A DNA stretch of 49,777 nucleotides from Streptomyces sp. SBT349 (GCF_001083795.1 NZ_LAVK01000011.1:1-49777), one strand, 5' to 3'; counted from the first letter of the stretch, positions 23,394 through 32,943 are shown. Numbers and translations are program-made. The notes: generated by a model not told the origin, from the letters alone.

Positions 23394-26300
23394 GTGCATT
23401 CCCCGCCCCCGACACCGCCGAGACCGCGCACGCAGCGCGGGTCCCGGTCCCTGACCATCCTGCTTCTCCTGCTCTCCTTCGCCCTCGTCCCCGGCCTGTC
23501 CGCCGCGCACGCCGCGCAGCCGCCGGTCGGGCAGCTGATGTACCCGCAGGGCCTGGGCGCCGACCTCGGCCCCGAGCCCGAGACGCTGGGCCTCACCGCC
23601 GCCGCGGGCGAGGACGGGGCCGGGCTGCGCACCGGCGAACGCGACGGCAGGACCTACTGGGGCACCGACATCGCCGCGGGCACCGGCCACCTCGCGTTCG
23701 GCTTCGACGCCGACTGGCTGGCGGCCATACCGGCCGACGCGCCGCTCGCGGTCAGCGTCACCTACCTCGACGAGGGCGAGGGCGACCTGGTGCTGACCTC
23801 GGGCGAGACCGTTCGGCGGATCGCCCTGACCGGCACCGGCGCCTGGCGCACCGGCGCCGCCGAACTCCCGGCCGGCAGTGCCGAGGAGCTGCGCCTGACC
23901 GGCGAGACGGGGGGGGGCGAGGGGGGCGCGGGTGAGACGGGCGCGGGCGCGCCCGCGGACATCACCGTCTCCGCGCTGCGCGTCGGAGCCACCGGCGCGT
24001 GGGCCGAACTGGGCGCCAGCCTCTCCGCCAACGCGCTGTCCCTGCGCGCGGGGGACAACGCCGCGGGCCTGGTCACCGGCGAGCACGAGGGCCGCGGCTA
24101 CTGGCGCACCGGCCAGGCGGCGGGCACCGGCTTCTTCTACGCGACCGTCGACGACACCTACGCCTACGCCTACGAGGGCCCCGTCCAGATCAGCGTGGAC
24201 TACCTGGACGAGGGGACCGGCGGCTTCCTGCTGCACTACGACTCGCCCGGCGAGGAGCTGCCCGACCGGTTCAAGCCCACCGAGGTCGTGGAGCTGACCG
24301 GCTCGGGGGAGTGGCGCACCCACACCTTCGCGCTGGACGACGCGATCCTCACCAACCGGGCCAACGGCGCCGACTTCCGCCTCGCGGCCGAGGGCGGCGA
24401 CATCAGCGTCGCGGGCATCCGCGTCACCGCGCTGGCGGCCGAACTCGACCCGGCCGCCGGGCTGGTGCGCCTGATCGACACCGCCGAGCGGACGCTCGGC
24501 GCCGCCCGCGAGGGCGAGCGGGACGGCCAGTACCCGGAGGGCGCCAAGGAGGCCATGGCCGCGGCGATCGGGGCCGCGCGGGAGGCCGCCGGGCAGGACG
24601 GCCTCACCGGCGAGGCCGCCAAGGAGGCGCTGACCGCCCTGCGCGACGAGCTCATCGCCTTCGAGGACTCCGCGGTCGACACCAACGTGGCCGCCGGGGC
24701 CCCGGTGACCGTCAGCAGCGGCGACCCGGCCGCCGCCGCCACCGACGGGGACCCCGCCACCAGGTGGACCAGCGGGAACGCCGGCGAGGGCGAGTGGCTC
24801 ACCGTCGACCTGGGCCGCGGGCAGCGGGTCAACGACGTGCGCGTGACCTTCGGCGCGCGGCAGTCGCCCTCCTACGCCGTGCAGGTCTCCACCGACGGAC
24901 GGGACTTCACCACCGTGCGGGAGGCCGGGGCGACCCAGCCGAACCGCGAGGTCCGGGTCCGTTTCACCACCGCCGACGCCCGTTATGTCCGCCTCTCGCT
25001 GACCGGCTACGCGGACGGCTCCACCACCCAGACCGTGGCCGAGGTGGAGGTGCGCTCCGAGCGCACGGTCACCCCGAGGCCCCAGGTGGTCGACACCCGC
25101 CACCCCACCGACAACTGGATCGTCGCGGACTTCGACGCCACCCGCTACGGCGCCGACCCCCGCGGCAGGCGCGACTCCACCGACGCCATCCAGCAGGCCG
25201 TGTACGACTGCTCCGACGCCGGAGGCGGCACCGTCTGGCTGCCCGCCGGAACCTACCGGGTCACCGACACCATCGAGGTGTTCGCGTTCTGCACGCTGCG
25301 CGGCGACCGCCGCGACCCCGACACCGACACCGACCCCGACACCGAGGGCGAGGGCGAGGGCGAGGGCGAGGGCGAGGACTACGGCACGGTGGTCTCCGCC
25401 GACCTGCCCCCGGGCGACGACGGCCCCTCGCTGTTCCGCGTCGGCGGCAGCGCCGGGGTGATGGGCGTGACCACGTACTACCCGGAGCAGAGCGCCGACG
25501 AGCCGGTGCCGTACAACTACACGTTCGAGATCCCCGGCCGCGCCTGGACCGGCGATCAAAACTACATGATGGGCACCATCTCCGACGTCACCATGCTCAA
25601 CTCCTACCGGGGCATCGGCGTGAGCACCATGGCCAACGACCGCGGGGAGGCGCCCTCCGCGGGCCAGGTCCACGAGTCGGCCACCCTCCGCAACATCCGC
25701 GCCACCGCGCTGTTCGAGGGCGCCACGGCCTACAACGGGGCGGACGTGGGCACCTGGGAGAACATCGTCTTCGACAACTCCTACTGGGCCGACGCCCCCG
25801 CCGCCTACGACCCGCCCTCGCGCGAGACCCTCGACGCCTGGACCCTGGCGAACGGCACCGGCCTCACCCTGGGTGACCTGGAGTGGGACCAGTTCCACCG
25901 GATCCGGGCCTCGGACTACCGGACCGGCATCCACGTGGTGCCGGGCCAGCGCGCCGAGTTCACCGGCTCGTTCCTGGAGACCGAGATCCGCAGGACCGAC
26001 ACCGCGCTGCGCGTGGAGAACATCGACAGCCGCTGGGGCCTGCAACTGGCCGGCAGCGTGCTGGAGGGCAGCGAGGCGTCGGTGGACAACGCCGGAGGCG
26101 GCTATGTGAAGCTGACCGGCACCGAGCTGGAAGGACCCACCCGGGGCACGGTGCACCGGCTGACCGCCGAACTCCCGGAGGACTACGAGACGGCCCCGAC
26201 GCCGCGCACGGGTCGCGGCACGCTCCACGACGTCGACGCCCCGCACGAGGTGGGCGTGCTGCCCGAGCGGGACGCCACCCGCGCCGTCCAGCGCGCGCTG

Positions 26301-27395
26301 GACCGGGCCGGACGCGCCGGCGGCGGCATCGTCTACCTGCGGGCGGGCTGGTACCGGATCGACGGCCACCTGCGGGTCCCGGCCGGCGTCGAACTGCGCG
26401 GCGCCTCCGCCGGACCCAACCGCGACCTGCTCGGATCGAGCGGCGGCACCGTGCTGATGGCCCGCGAGGGCCGCGGGACCGACGACCCGGGCGGCGCGAC
26501 CGCGCTGATCACCCTGGACGGCGACCACGCCGGGGTCACCGGCCTCCGGGTCTTCTACCCGGAGAACAGCGCCGCGGCGCCCGAGGGCCTGGTGGCCTAC
26601 CCGTACGCCATCCGCGGCAACGGCGAGGGCACCTACGTGGTCAACGTCGGCCTGCCCAACGCCTGGAACGCGGTGGACATGGCCACCCACGACAACGACG
26701 GCTTCCTGGTCCGCAAGCTCTCCGGCGCGTTCCTCAACCGCGGCATCTCGGTCGGCGCCAGCGAGGGCGGCCGGATCGAGGGCGTGCTCTCCAACGGCAA
26801 CGCCATCGCCCGCGTGGGCTACGCGATGCCGGACTGGGGCCCGGAGTCGAGCATCTTCCCGCAGGTCATCGACCGCTACACGCGCGCCAGGACCGACCTG
26901 GTGCACGTGGACGGCGCCATCGGCCTGACGACGCTGAACGTGTTCGGCTACGGGTACCGCAACGGCCTGGTCGTCACCTCGGGCGAGGCCACCGCGTACA
27001 ACCTGGGCACCGACAACCTGCACGAGGAGGGCCACACCGTCGAGGCCGGCGCGGACGCGACGGTCACGGCCGTCAACGTCGCCCGCTACAACGGCGCCAC
27101 GAGCACGGGACCGGTCCGGCTGATCAACGTGATGGCCATCAACATGGTCAGCGACCCGGTCACGGCGGCGGCCGACCCCCAGGACGCGGGCACGGTCACC
27201 CTCGGCGGCAACGAGGTCGAGCCCGGCCGCTACGAACGAGGCGCCACCGTCACGGCCCACGCCGAACCGGCGGACGGCTACCGCCTCGACCACTGGAGCG
27301 CGAACGGCGAACCCCTGGAAGGCGGCCCCGACCTGACCCTGACCGTCACCGAACCCCTGTCCCTGACCGCCCACTTCACTCCGGCCACCGGCTGA
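23394..27395 (+). CDS. Large secreted right-handed beta-helix protein with discoidin domain
   Basis: A 1333-residue Sec-exported protein (signal peptide to about residue 43, ending GLSAAHA). Two related beta-sandwich-like repeats cover about 50-360, each with a GTGH or GTGF core and a YLDEG motif. A FIVAR-like helical segment covers 360-430. A discoidin/F5-8 type C domain spans about 432-560 (TDGDPATRWTSGN). Two pectate-lyase-superfamily beta-helix domains start near 577 (FDATRYGADPRGRRDSTDAI) and near 945. A divergent InlB B-repeat closes the protein (GYRLDHWSANGEP). It probably binds or cleaves a polysaccharide; similar proteins are sometimes mislabelled adenylyl cyclase. GGGAGG precedes the GTG start. 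Confidence 0.82.
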   Translation: MHSPPPTPPRPRTQRGSRSLTILLLLLSFALVPGLSAAHAAQPPVGQLMYPQGLGADLGPEPETLGLTAAAGEDGAGLRTGERDGRTYWGTDIAAGTGHLAFGFDADWLAAIPADAPLAVSVTYLDEGEGDLVLTSGETVRRIALTGTGAWRTGAAELPAGSAEELRLTGETGGGEGGAGETGAGAPADITVSALRVGATGAWAELGASLSANALSLRAGDNAAGLVTGEHEGRGYWRTGQAAGTGFFYATVDDTYAYAYEGPVQISVDYLDEGTGGFLLHYDSPGEELPDRFKPTEVVELTGSGEWRTHTFALDDAILTNRANGADFRLAAEGGDISVAGIRVTALAAELDPAAGLVRLIDTAERTLGAAREGERDGQYPEGAKEAMAAAIGAAREAAGQDGLTGEAAKEALTALRDELIAFEDSAVDTNVAAGAPVTVSSGDPAAAATDGDPATRWTSGNAGEGEWLTVDLGRGQRVNDVRVTFGARQSPSYAVQVSTDGRDFTTVREAGATQPNREVRVRFTTADARYVRLSLTGYADGSTTQTVAEVEVRSERTVTPRPQVVDTRHPTDNWIVADFDATRYGADPRGRRDSTDAIQQAVYDCSDAGGGTVWLPAGTYRVTDTIEVFAFCTLRGDRRDPDTDTDPDTEGEGEGEGEGEDYGTVVSADLPPGDDGPSLFRVGGSAGVMGVTTYYPEQSADEPVPYNYTFEIPGRAWTGDQNYMMGTISDVTMLNSYRGIGVSTMANDRGEAPSAGQVHESATLRNIRATALFEGATAYNGADVGTWENIVFDNSYWADAPAAYDPPSRETLDAWTLANGTGLTLGDLEWDQFHRIRASDYRTGIHVVPGQRAEFTGSFLETEIRRTDTALRVENIDSRWGLQLAGSVLEGSEASVDNAGGGYVKLTGTELEGPTRGTVHRLTAELPEDYETAPTPRTGRGTLHDVDAPHEVGVLPERDATRAVQRALDRAGRAGGGIVYLRAGWYRIDGHLRVPAGVELRGASAGPNRDLLGSSGGTVLMAREGRGTDDPGGATALITLDGDHAGVTGLRVFYPENSAAAPEGLVAYPYAIRGNGEGTYVVNVGLPNAWNAVDMATHDNDGFLVRKLSGAFLNRGISVGASEGGRIEGVLSNGNAIARVGYAMPDWGPESSIFPQVIDRYTRARTDLVHVDGAIGLTTLNVFGYGYRNGLVVTSGEATAYNLGTDNLHEEGHTVEAGADATVTAVNVARYNGATSTGPVRLINVMAINMVSDPVTAAADPQDAGTVTLGGNEVEPGRYERGATVTAHAEPADGYRLDHWSANGEPLEGGPDLTLTVTEPLSLTAHFTPATG
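25344..25379 (+). repeat. In-frame hexamer tandem repeat (GAGGGC) in the beta-helix gene
   Basis: Five GAGGGC units plus a sixth variant (GAGGAC) encode a run of alternating Glu and Gly, just after an Asp-Thr/Asp-Pro repeat. It lies in a loop of the first beta-helix domain. Such an array can gain or lose units by slippage without a frameshift. Confidence 0.9.
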
Positions 27396-27416
27396 CCCGA
27401 CCCCGGCGGCCCCGCC

Positions 27417-27451
27417 GACCCCGGGCCCGGTGTCACCCCGGGCCCGGGGTC
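27417..27451. terminator. Bidirectional hairpin between convergent genes
   Basis: GACCCCGGGCCCGG (27417-27430) pairs perfectly with 27438-27451 across a 7-nt loop. It starts 22 bp after the beta-helix stop and overlaps the last codons of the leftward sensor gene, so it can terminate both. Confidence 0.7.
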
Positions 27452-28962
27452 ACATACAGGTCGGGCCGGGTGGCGGCCGGGGGCGTCTCGATGACGGGGA
27501 CCGGCTTGCCGCCCGGGTCGCCCCGGCGGTCCGTCGTGAAGTGCAGGGTGCCGCCGGCGGCTTCCACCGCGTTGCCCAGGTGCAGCAGGAACAGGGCGTC
27601 GTGGACCCGGGCGTTGGTCACCGGGGAGTCGGGATCCTGCGCGTGGCTGACCCGGATGGCGCGGACGGCGGTGGCCAGGGCGTCGTGGTTGGCCACCGCG
27701 TATCCGTCCTCCAGCGCCCCGGGCACATCCTCCGTGTAGGCGACATGGGTGTCGTACTGCTCGAAGAAGTCGGCGAAGCCGCTCGGGACGTCGGCGTCCT
27801 CGCCCGCGCCGTGGGCCCAGGCCGGGTCCATGGCGGACGCCTGGACGATGGTGAGGTTGCTCTCCGCGAGGCGCTCGTGCTGGTCCTCGGCGATGACGGG
27901 GCCGGTCTCCACGAAGAGGACCGACAGCGGCTGCTCGCGGCAGGACCGGCTGTGCAGGGCCTCGACGAACGCCTGAAGGTCGCCCGTACGGCCCGAGAAG
28001 AGGACCATGTCCGCCGCGACCTGGCAGACGTTGCGCACCGCGGCGTCGAACAGCGCGGCCGGGGCGTCGTCGCTGACCGTCGTGCCCCGGAAGGGCTGGG
28101 CCGGATTCGTGCCCAGCTCCTCCGAGAACCGTTCGAGGAACGCCTCCGTCAGGGTGTTCACGTGCAGGTCCGGAGCGTTCTGGTCGTGCACGAGGATGGC
28201 CTCGTCCAGATGGTCGCGGTCCCGCACATACTCGCGCAGCGCCATGACGAAGTCGGTGTTGCTCGCCGTGACGCGCAACAGCCCGTCCACCGTCTCGAAG
28301 TTCAGGCCGTCCGCGCTCGCCGAGGACGCGACGATCGGTATGCCGTGCTCGGCCAGGCGCTGCGCGGCGGCCCTGCTGTCCTCGGTGCTGACGGACAGCC
28401 CGACCACCGCGGCGAGCGGCGCCTCGTCGTCGGCCATCGACACCAGGTCGTCCACCGCGGGCTCCCAACTCTGGTGTCGATTCCCCACGTTGGCCAGCAG
28501 CAACTGGACCTGCGGGGAGGGGTCGCCCAACTGCCGCGTGTGGTTGGCGCGCATCTGCGCGGTGTAGGCGCCCTCCAGCGCGTGGAGCACGCGCCGCGGC
28601 GCCTGGGGACCCGTGTCGTCGGGGGAGAGCGTCGCCAGCAGGCCGACCTTCACATACGCGTCCGCCTCCTGGGCGACGCGGTCGTTCTCGGCCTCGATCA
28701 GCTCCTGGACGCTCCGGAACTCGTCCCCCAACTCCTCGTCCCCCGTGGGGAGGAAGGCGGGGGAGCCGTCCGTGACGCCCAGGCACTCGCCCTCCTCCGC
28801 GGTCAGGCCCGAGCCGCCGCAGTCGAGGCGGTCGGGCAGCCAGAAGAGGAGGAACGCCACCACCCCGGCGGCGGCGACGGCCCCCACCAGCAGGAGCAGC
28901 CGCAGCACGCGCCGGGGCGGATTCGCGAACTCGTCGTCAGGGGCCACGGTGGAACGGAACAT
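27433..28962 (-). CDS. Membrane-anchored periplasmic-binding-protein-like sensor
   Basis: A 509-residue protein starting at MFRSTVAPDDEF (28962), chosen because GAGGAG lies 6 bp before that ATG; an ATG at 28980 would add six residues. One membrane segment (about residues 22-43) follows a short cytoplasmic tail, then an extracellular type I binding-protein fold of the branched-chain amino acid/receptor family. Recognisable pieces are KVGLLATLSPDDTGPQ, AAVVGLSVSTEDSRAAAQRL and GIPIVASSASADGLNFE. It is anchored by a helix rather than lipidated, and no ABC permease is nearby, so a sensing role fits better than transport. The NTPase gene ends 24 bp upstream; they form one unit. Confidence 0.8.
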   Translation of the reverse strand: MFRSTVAPDDEFANPPRRVLRLLLLVGAVAAAGVVAFLLFWLPDRLDCGGSGLTAEEGECLGVTDGSPAFLPTGDEELGDEFRSVQELIEAENDRVAQEADAYVKVGLLATLSPDDTGPQAPRRVLHALEGAYTAQMRANHTRQLGDPSPQVQLLLANVGNRHQSWEPAVDDLVSMADDEAPLAAVVGLSVSTEDSRAAAQRLAEHGIPIVASSASADGLNFETVDGLLRVTASNTDFVMALREYVRDRDHLDEAILVHDQNAPDLHVNTLTEAFLERFSEELGTNPAQPFRGTTVSDDAPAALFDAAVRNVCQVAADMVLFSGRTGDLQAFVEALHSRSCREQPLSVLFVETGPVIAEDQHERLAESNLTIVQASAMDPAWAHGAGEDADVPSGFADFFEQYDTHVAYTEDVPGALEDGYAVANHDALATAVRAIRVSHAQDPDSPVTNARVHDALFLLHLGNAVEAAGGTLHFTTDRRGDPGGKPVPVIETPPAATRPDLYVTPGPG

Positions 28963-28986
28963 CAGGCTCTCCTCGGGCATCCGAAG

Positions 28987-30969
28987 TCAGGACCACCACT
29001 CCGCCAGCCGGTTGTACTCGGCCACGGCCTCCTGGAGGACCACGAGACCGTCCGGTGACTGCGGGGCCAGCGTGCTCAACGCGGAGGCGACCTGCGTGTA
29101 CAGGAACCCCCGGGCGACCCCGCACAGCGGATCGCCGACGATCCGCAGCGCCGTGACGAGGTGGCCCACATGAGCGGTCGTGCCGTCGGCAGGCGTCCCG
29201 AAGGCGGCATTGGTCAGGTCGTGGAACAGGGCGTAGGGCTCGCGCAGAAGCGGCTCGGCCACGCCGAGCGGCGCCCGCGCGGTGGCCCGCAGCAGGGCCA
29301 GCCACGCGCCGCCCGGCATCCCGGGCAGCAGCCGCGCCAGCTCCTCGGCCACCCACGCCACGTCGTTCACCGCCAGCCGGTGGTACAGCGTGCCGGTCCT
29401 GTCCTCCCGCTCGGCGCAGAAGTCGCGCAGCCGCCCGTGCACGGTCTGCCAGTCCGCCGGGTGCCCCGCGGGCCGCGCGGCGAGCCGCCGCAGCAGGAGC
29501 CGCCTGAGCACCGCGGCACCCGCCTCGCCCTCGGCCGACCACGGCGCGGCCCGGCGCGCCTGGCCGCCCCGGGCCGTCTCCACCAGGTCGGACTGGTGGC
29601 TGAGCCAGAGCCCGCCGAGCTCGTCGCGCGCGGCGGCGCAGGTGGCCAGGGCCTCGACGGCGGGTTCGTCGGCGGGCAGCAGGCGGGCGAGCAGCCACCG
29701 CTCCGCGGTGACCGCCACGGGATCAGGGGCGTCCGGGGCGGCGGCAGCAGCGGCGGCGCCGGGCCCACCGCGGGCGGGCAGGGGCTGGGCGAGCAACATC
29801 CCGACGCTGTCCGCGGGATGGGGAAGGTGTGCGGCGATCGACGCCAGCACGCCCACCGCCTCGGGGTGGCCCGCGGTGAACTCGTGGACCAGCCGGACCA
29901 GCCGCCGCTCCGCCCGGGCGTCGCGGGACGCGCCGCCCATCACCTGCTGGATGTCGGACCGGGTGAGATTCGGCAGCCGGTACCGCGCCCACAGCGGGTG
30001 CGCGTCCGGCGCGTCGGGCGCGGCGTCGCCGGCCAGGTCCTCCAGCCGGACCACCGGGCCCTCCGCCATCTCGGGAAGGGCGCCCCTGCTGGTCGCGACG
30101 ATCGTCAACGGCTCGGCGGGGCTTCCCTGCTGGAGGGGCGGACGGGCTTCGAGGAGGCGGCCGAGGAACGCGCGGCCGACCGGCTCGTCGACGTTGTCCA
30201 GCAGCAGCAGCGGGGTGTGCAGCCGTCTCACCCGGCGCGGGCAGTCCCGCAGGTCGGCGAGGAACGCCTCGCACAGCAGCCCGGTGACCCGGCTCCGGGC
30301 CGCGGCGCCGCGGGGACCGTCGAGCTCGTCCCTGGCGTCGCGCGCCGCGGTGCTCAGATCGACGAGGGTGTCCACCGCCTGCCCGACGAGGCCCCGGTCG
30401 CGGTGCCCGAACCAGCGCTGGGAACGGCTCGGGAAGGTGAAGCCCACCAGCGCGCTCAGCCCGCCCAGCGGAAGCCGCAACAGGTTGACCGGGAAGGGGA
30501 GTTGGATCTCGACCTCCGGTGGCGCCCCCGCGAGGCCCTGGAGGAAGCGCTGCGGCCAGCTCCCGCTGCGACGCTGCCGCAGCAGCTGGGTGACGGCCGT
30601 GCGGGCCCGCTCGAAGTTCACCGGGGACAGGTCATGCTCCATCACCAGCAGGGCGATGAGCAGCCGCGGGAAGCGCAGCCTGCGGTAGCGGGGCCGGTAG
30701 CGGGCGAGCTGCCCGGCGAGCGCGGGCAGCAGCTGGGCCACGTCGTCGTACGTCGCCTCGGCGAAGTCCACGCGGGCATAGGGGACATGCTGATCCGCAC
30801 GCGCCGCCAGGGTGTCGAGCAGCAGTGTCTTGCCACTGCCGTGCCCGCCCTCGAAGACGACGATCGGCCGATGGCGGCCCTGCGGTAACGGATAGTCCGG
30901 CCGGATCAGTGCGCGAACCGCCCGAACGGCCGCCTGCCTCTCGAAAATCGGCTGACTCTCCCGGGACAT
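28987..30969 (-). CDS. STAND-like P-loop NTPase
   Basis: A 660-residue cytoplasmic ATPase. Walker A is GGHGSGKT (residues 41-48), Walker B LLLLDNVDEP (254-263), and VATSRG (about 291-296) is the sensor Arg motif of STAND/AAA-like switches. A winged-helix-like segment and a long helical C-terminus follow (about 340-660), without obvious TPR, WD40 or effector domains. A hydrophobic patch near 155-180 might touch the membrane. GGGGGG lies 7 bp before the ATG. The gene is followed at once by the anchored binding-protein-like sensor. A signal-relay or defence NTPase is the likeliest role, but the effector is not recognised. Confidence 0.75.
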   Translation of the reverse strand: MSRESQPIFERQAAVRAVRALIRPDYPLPQGRHRPIVVFEGGHGSGKTLLLDTLAARADQHVPYARVDFAEATYDDVAQLLPALAGQLARYRPRYRRLRFPRLLIALLVMEHDLSPVNFERARTAVTQLLRQRRSGSWPQRFLQGLAGAPPEVEIQLPFPVNLLRLPLGGLSALVGFTFPSRSQRWFGHRDRGLVGQAVDTLVDLSTAARDARDELDGPRGAAARSRVTGLLCEAFLADLRDCPRRVRRLHTPLLLLDNVDEPVGRAFLGRLLEARPPLQQGSPAEPLTIVATSRGALPEMAEGPVVRLEDLAGDAAPDAPDAHPLWARYRLPNLTRSDIQQVMGGASRDARAERRLVRLVHEFTAGHPEAVGVLASIAAHLPHPADSVGMLLAQPLPARGGPGAAAAAAAPDAPDPVAVTAERWLLARLLPADEPAVEALATCAAARDELGGLWLSHQSDLVETARGGQARRAAPWSAEGEAGAAVLRRLLLRRLAARPAGHPADWQTVHGRLRDFCAEREDRTGTLYHRLAVNDVAWVAEELARLLPGMPGGAWLALLRATARAPLGVAEPLLREPYALFHDLTNAAFGTPADGTTAHVGHLVTALRIVGDPLCGVARGFLYTQVASALSTLAPQSPDGLVVLQEAVAEYNRLAEWWS

Positions 30970-31212
30970 GTCCCCCCTTCACGTCAGTGGCGCCCGTCGC
31001 GCGGGCTGACGCTCCATCACCCTAGCCGCGACCACCGACAGCCACGGGTCGGGAGAGGAATTGGCACGGAATCGTGAAGCACCGGTGCCCCGTCCCGCGA
31101 ACGGTGAGGGGAACGGTGACGGGCGCGGACGCCGCCGTGCGGATCGGCACTAGCGTGGTCATGGCGCGTTCGACCGGCGCGTTCGACCGGGGCGGCCGAG
31201 CGGGGGAACGAC

Positions 31213-31974
31213 GTGGACGAGGGTCATGGGGGCGGAGTGAGCGAGGTCAGCATCCGGTTCGAGGCCCGCCCGCACGCGTATGCCGAACTCGTCGCCCCGG
31301 ACGGTGTCGACGATCAGCTGGGCTTCGCCGCGCTGGCCGTCGACGCGCTCCTCGCTCTCGGGGACGGCCTGTTCGAACCGCTCGCGGTGCACGTCGAAGT
31401 CGCCTGCTGCGACGCCGAATTCGGCTACCCGCTCAGGGAGCCGCGGCCGACCGCGCGCTTCCACCAGCTATGTCTCACCACGCCGCCGGAGACGGTCGCC
31501 ATCCCCGACATCTGGAACGAGCTCCTGGTGGCCCGGCGCGAACGGCTCGATCGCGCCGTCATCCTGGACTGGTTCGGCGCCGTCCTCGCCCAGCCGGAGT
31601 GCTCCGTGCCCGACGGCGGGACCGGCTGGACCGAACTGGACGTCGAGGCGATCCGGGTGCGCCTGCCCGAGGCGACGAGTGCCCTGGTCGAGGGCGACGG
31701 CGGCGAACTGCCGGTGTCCTGCAACGGTGGGGTGCTCCGCTATCCCGTCGAGAGGTCCGCGGACGCCCTCTGGGTGGCCGGTCCTCTCGCCTGGTACTCC
31801 GGCACGTCTCCGCTCCAGGTGAGGATCGTCAACGAAGCGGGGTACCTGACTCTCGACCTGTCGTTGAACTGGTCGACCTGGATCCAGGACGACGGCCCGA
31901 GCCCCGCCGCCGAGGCCGCCATGCGCCGGCTCTCGCCCCTGGGTTGGGACCTGCTGCCCACCGACCTGTCCTAG
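31213..31974 (+). CDS. Hypothetical protein, divergent from the STAND NTPase
   Basis: A 253-residue soluble acidic protein with no family I can name. Sequence such as EVSIRFEARPHAYAELVAPD, FHQLCLTTPPETVAIPDIWN and AEAAMRRLSPLGWDLLPTDL has normal coding composition. Start codons are GTG at 31213 or GTG at 31237 (MSEVSIRFEARPHAYAELV); neither has a strong ribosome site. The 240-bp gap before it contains the divergent NTPase promoter. It ends 23 bp before the convergent GntR gene. Confidence 0.7.
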   Translation: MDEGHGGGVSEVSIRFEARPHAYAELVAPDGVDDQLGFAALAVDALLALGDGLFEPLAVHVEVACCDAEFGYPLREPRPTARFHQLCLTTPPETVAIPDIWNELLVARRERLDRAVILDWFGAVLAQPECSVPDGGTGWTELDVEAIRVRLPEATSALVEGDGGELPVSCNGGVLRYPVERSADALWVAGPLAWYSGTSPLQVRIVNEAGYLTLDLSLNWSTWIQDDGPSPAAEAAMRRLSPLGWDLLPTDLS

Positions 31975-31996
31975 GAGAACGTCTCGCCGGCGACGG

Positions 31997-32701
31997 TCAG
32001 GGCGGCGCCAGCACGTCGAGCTCCGCCATGGCGCCGGTGGTGATCTCGCGGGTCAGCCGCTCGGCGCGTTCCTCGTCGCCCGCCCGCACCGCCTCGGCGA
32101 CCTGGACGTGCAGGGTCACCGCCGCCGGGTCGGGGTCGGTGAACATCACATGGTGCTCGGTGCGCCCGGCGAGGACCTCCGCGACCACGTCGCCCAGCCT
32201 CGCGAACATCTCGTTGCCCGAGGCGCGCAGCACGACGCGGTGGAACGCCACGTCGTGCACCAGGTAGGCGTCCAGCAGCTGGCCGCGCGAGGTGGCGACC
32301 ATGCCCAGCGCGTGACCGGTCAGTTCGGCGCACTGCCGCGGCGTCGCCAGGCGGGCCGCGAGGCGTGCCGCGACCGGCTCGACCGCCGAGCGCAGCATGG
32401 TCAGGGACCGCAGCTGGCGCGGCCGGTCGGAGCCCGCCAGCCGCCAGCGGATGACCTGGGGATCCCAGACGTTCCACTCCTCGGCCGCCCGCACGGTCAC
32501 GCCGACGCGGCGTCTGGACTCCACCAGGCGCATGGACTCCAGGACGCGGACCGCCTCGCGGACGACCGTGCGGGACACGTCGAAGCGCCGTTCGAGCGAG
32601 TCGGTGCGCAGGATCGTCCCGGGCGGATACTCACCGGATGTGATCTCGGGCCCCAGGCATGCCAGCAGCCTCGCGTGCAGCCCCCGCCCCTCACTGGTCA
32701 T
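31997..32701 (-). CDS. GntR/FadR-family regulator of the gluconate permease
   Basis: A 234-residue GntR regulator of the FadR subfamily. The winged helix is at residues 10-75 (ITSGEYPPGTILRTDSLERR, FDVSRTVVREAVRVLES). The FCD ligand domain follows, with metal-type residues in DAYLVHDVAFHRVVLRASGN and LHVQVAEAVRAGDEERAERL. It is divergent from a GntP permease, a classic arrangement. It is expected to repress that operon and respond to gluconate or a derivative. Confidence 0.92.
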   Translation of the reverse strand: MTSEGRGLHARLLACLGPEITSGEYPPGTILRTDSLERRFDVSRTVVREAVRVLESMRLVESRRRVGVTVRAAEEWNVWDPQVIRWRLAGSDRPRQLRSLTMLRSAVEPVAARLAARLATPRQCAELTGHALGMVATSRGQLLDAYLVHDVAFHRVVLRASGNEMFARLGDVVAEVLAGRTEHHVMFTDPDPAAVTLHVQVAEAVRAGDEERAERLTREITTGAMAELDVLAPP

Positions 32702-32943
32702 GGATCTCCCATGGCAGGACCGTGGTGATGTCCTTCGTTCTCCATCACCCTACGCGTCGGCCCGAGCCCTCCAATAAGTATTACATTTCAATGAAGCGCC
32801 TTGATTATGTCCTACTCAAGGGTAAGTCTGGTCGGCACCCGTCGAGGAGGACAGGGAAGGGTGCAGACGCCGGCCGTCGCCGCTCGGGCCCGCCGCCACC
32901 CAGTCCATGTACGAGAACACCGAGAATTCAACGGAGACTTCTC
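32702..32943. promoter_or_regulatory. AT-rich divergent promoter region gntR/gntP
   Basis: The 242-bp gap contains an AT-rich island at about 32775-32815 (AATAAGTATTACATTTC, TTGATTATG), unusual for this genome. It probably holds both promoters and the GntR operator. I could not define a clear palindrome for the operator. Confidence 0.45.

Noticed and set aside
23914..23921. A G-run inside the beta-helix gene as a phase-variation or frameshift site
   Set aside because: The frame stays open and family-like on both sides, and no alternative frame gives a sensible product. It could still be a sequencing trouble spot.
23346..27374. A 1342-codon open frame on the minus strand opposite the beta-helix gene
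   Set aside because: It is Gly/Val/Arg-rich, lacks motifs, and mirrors the third-position GC bias of the real gene on the other strand.
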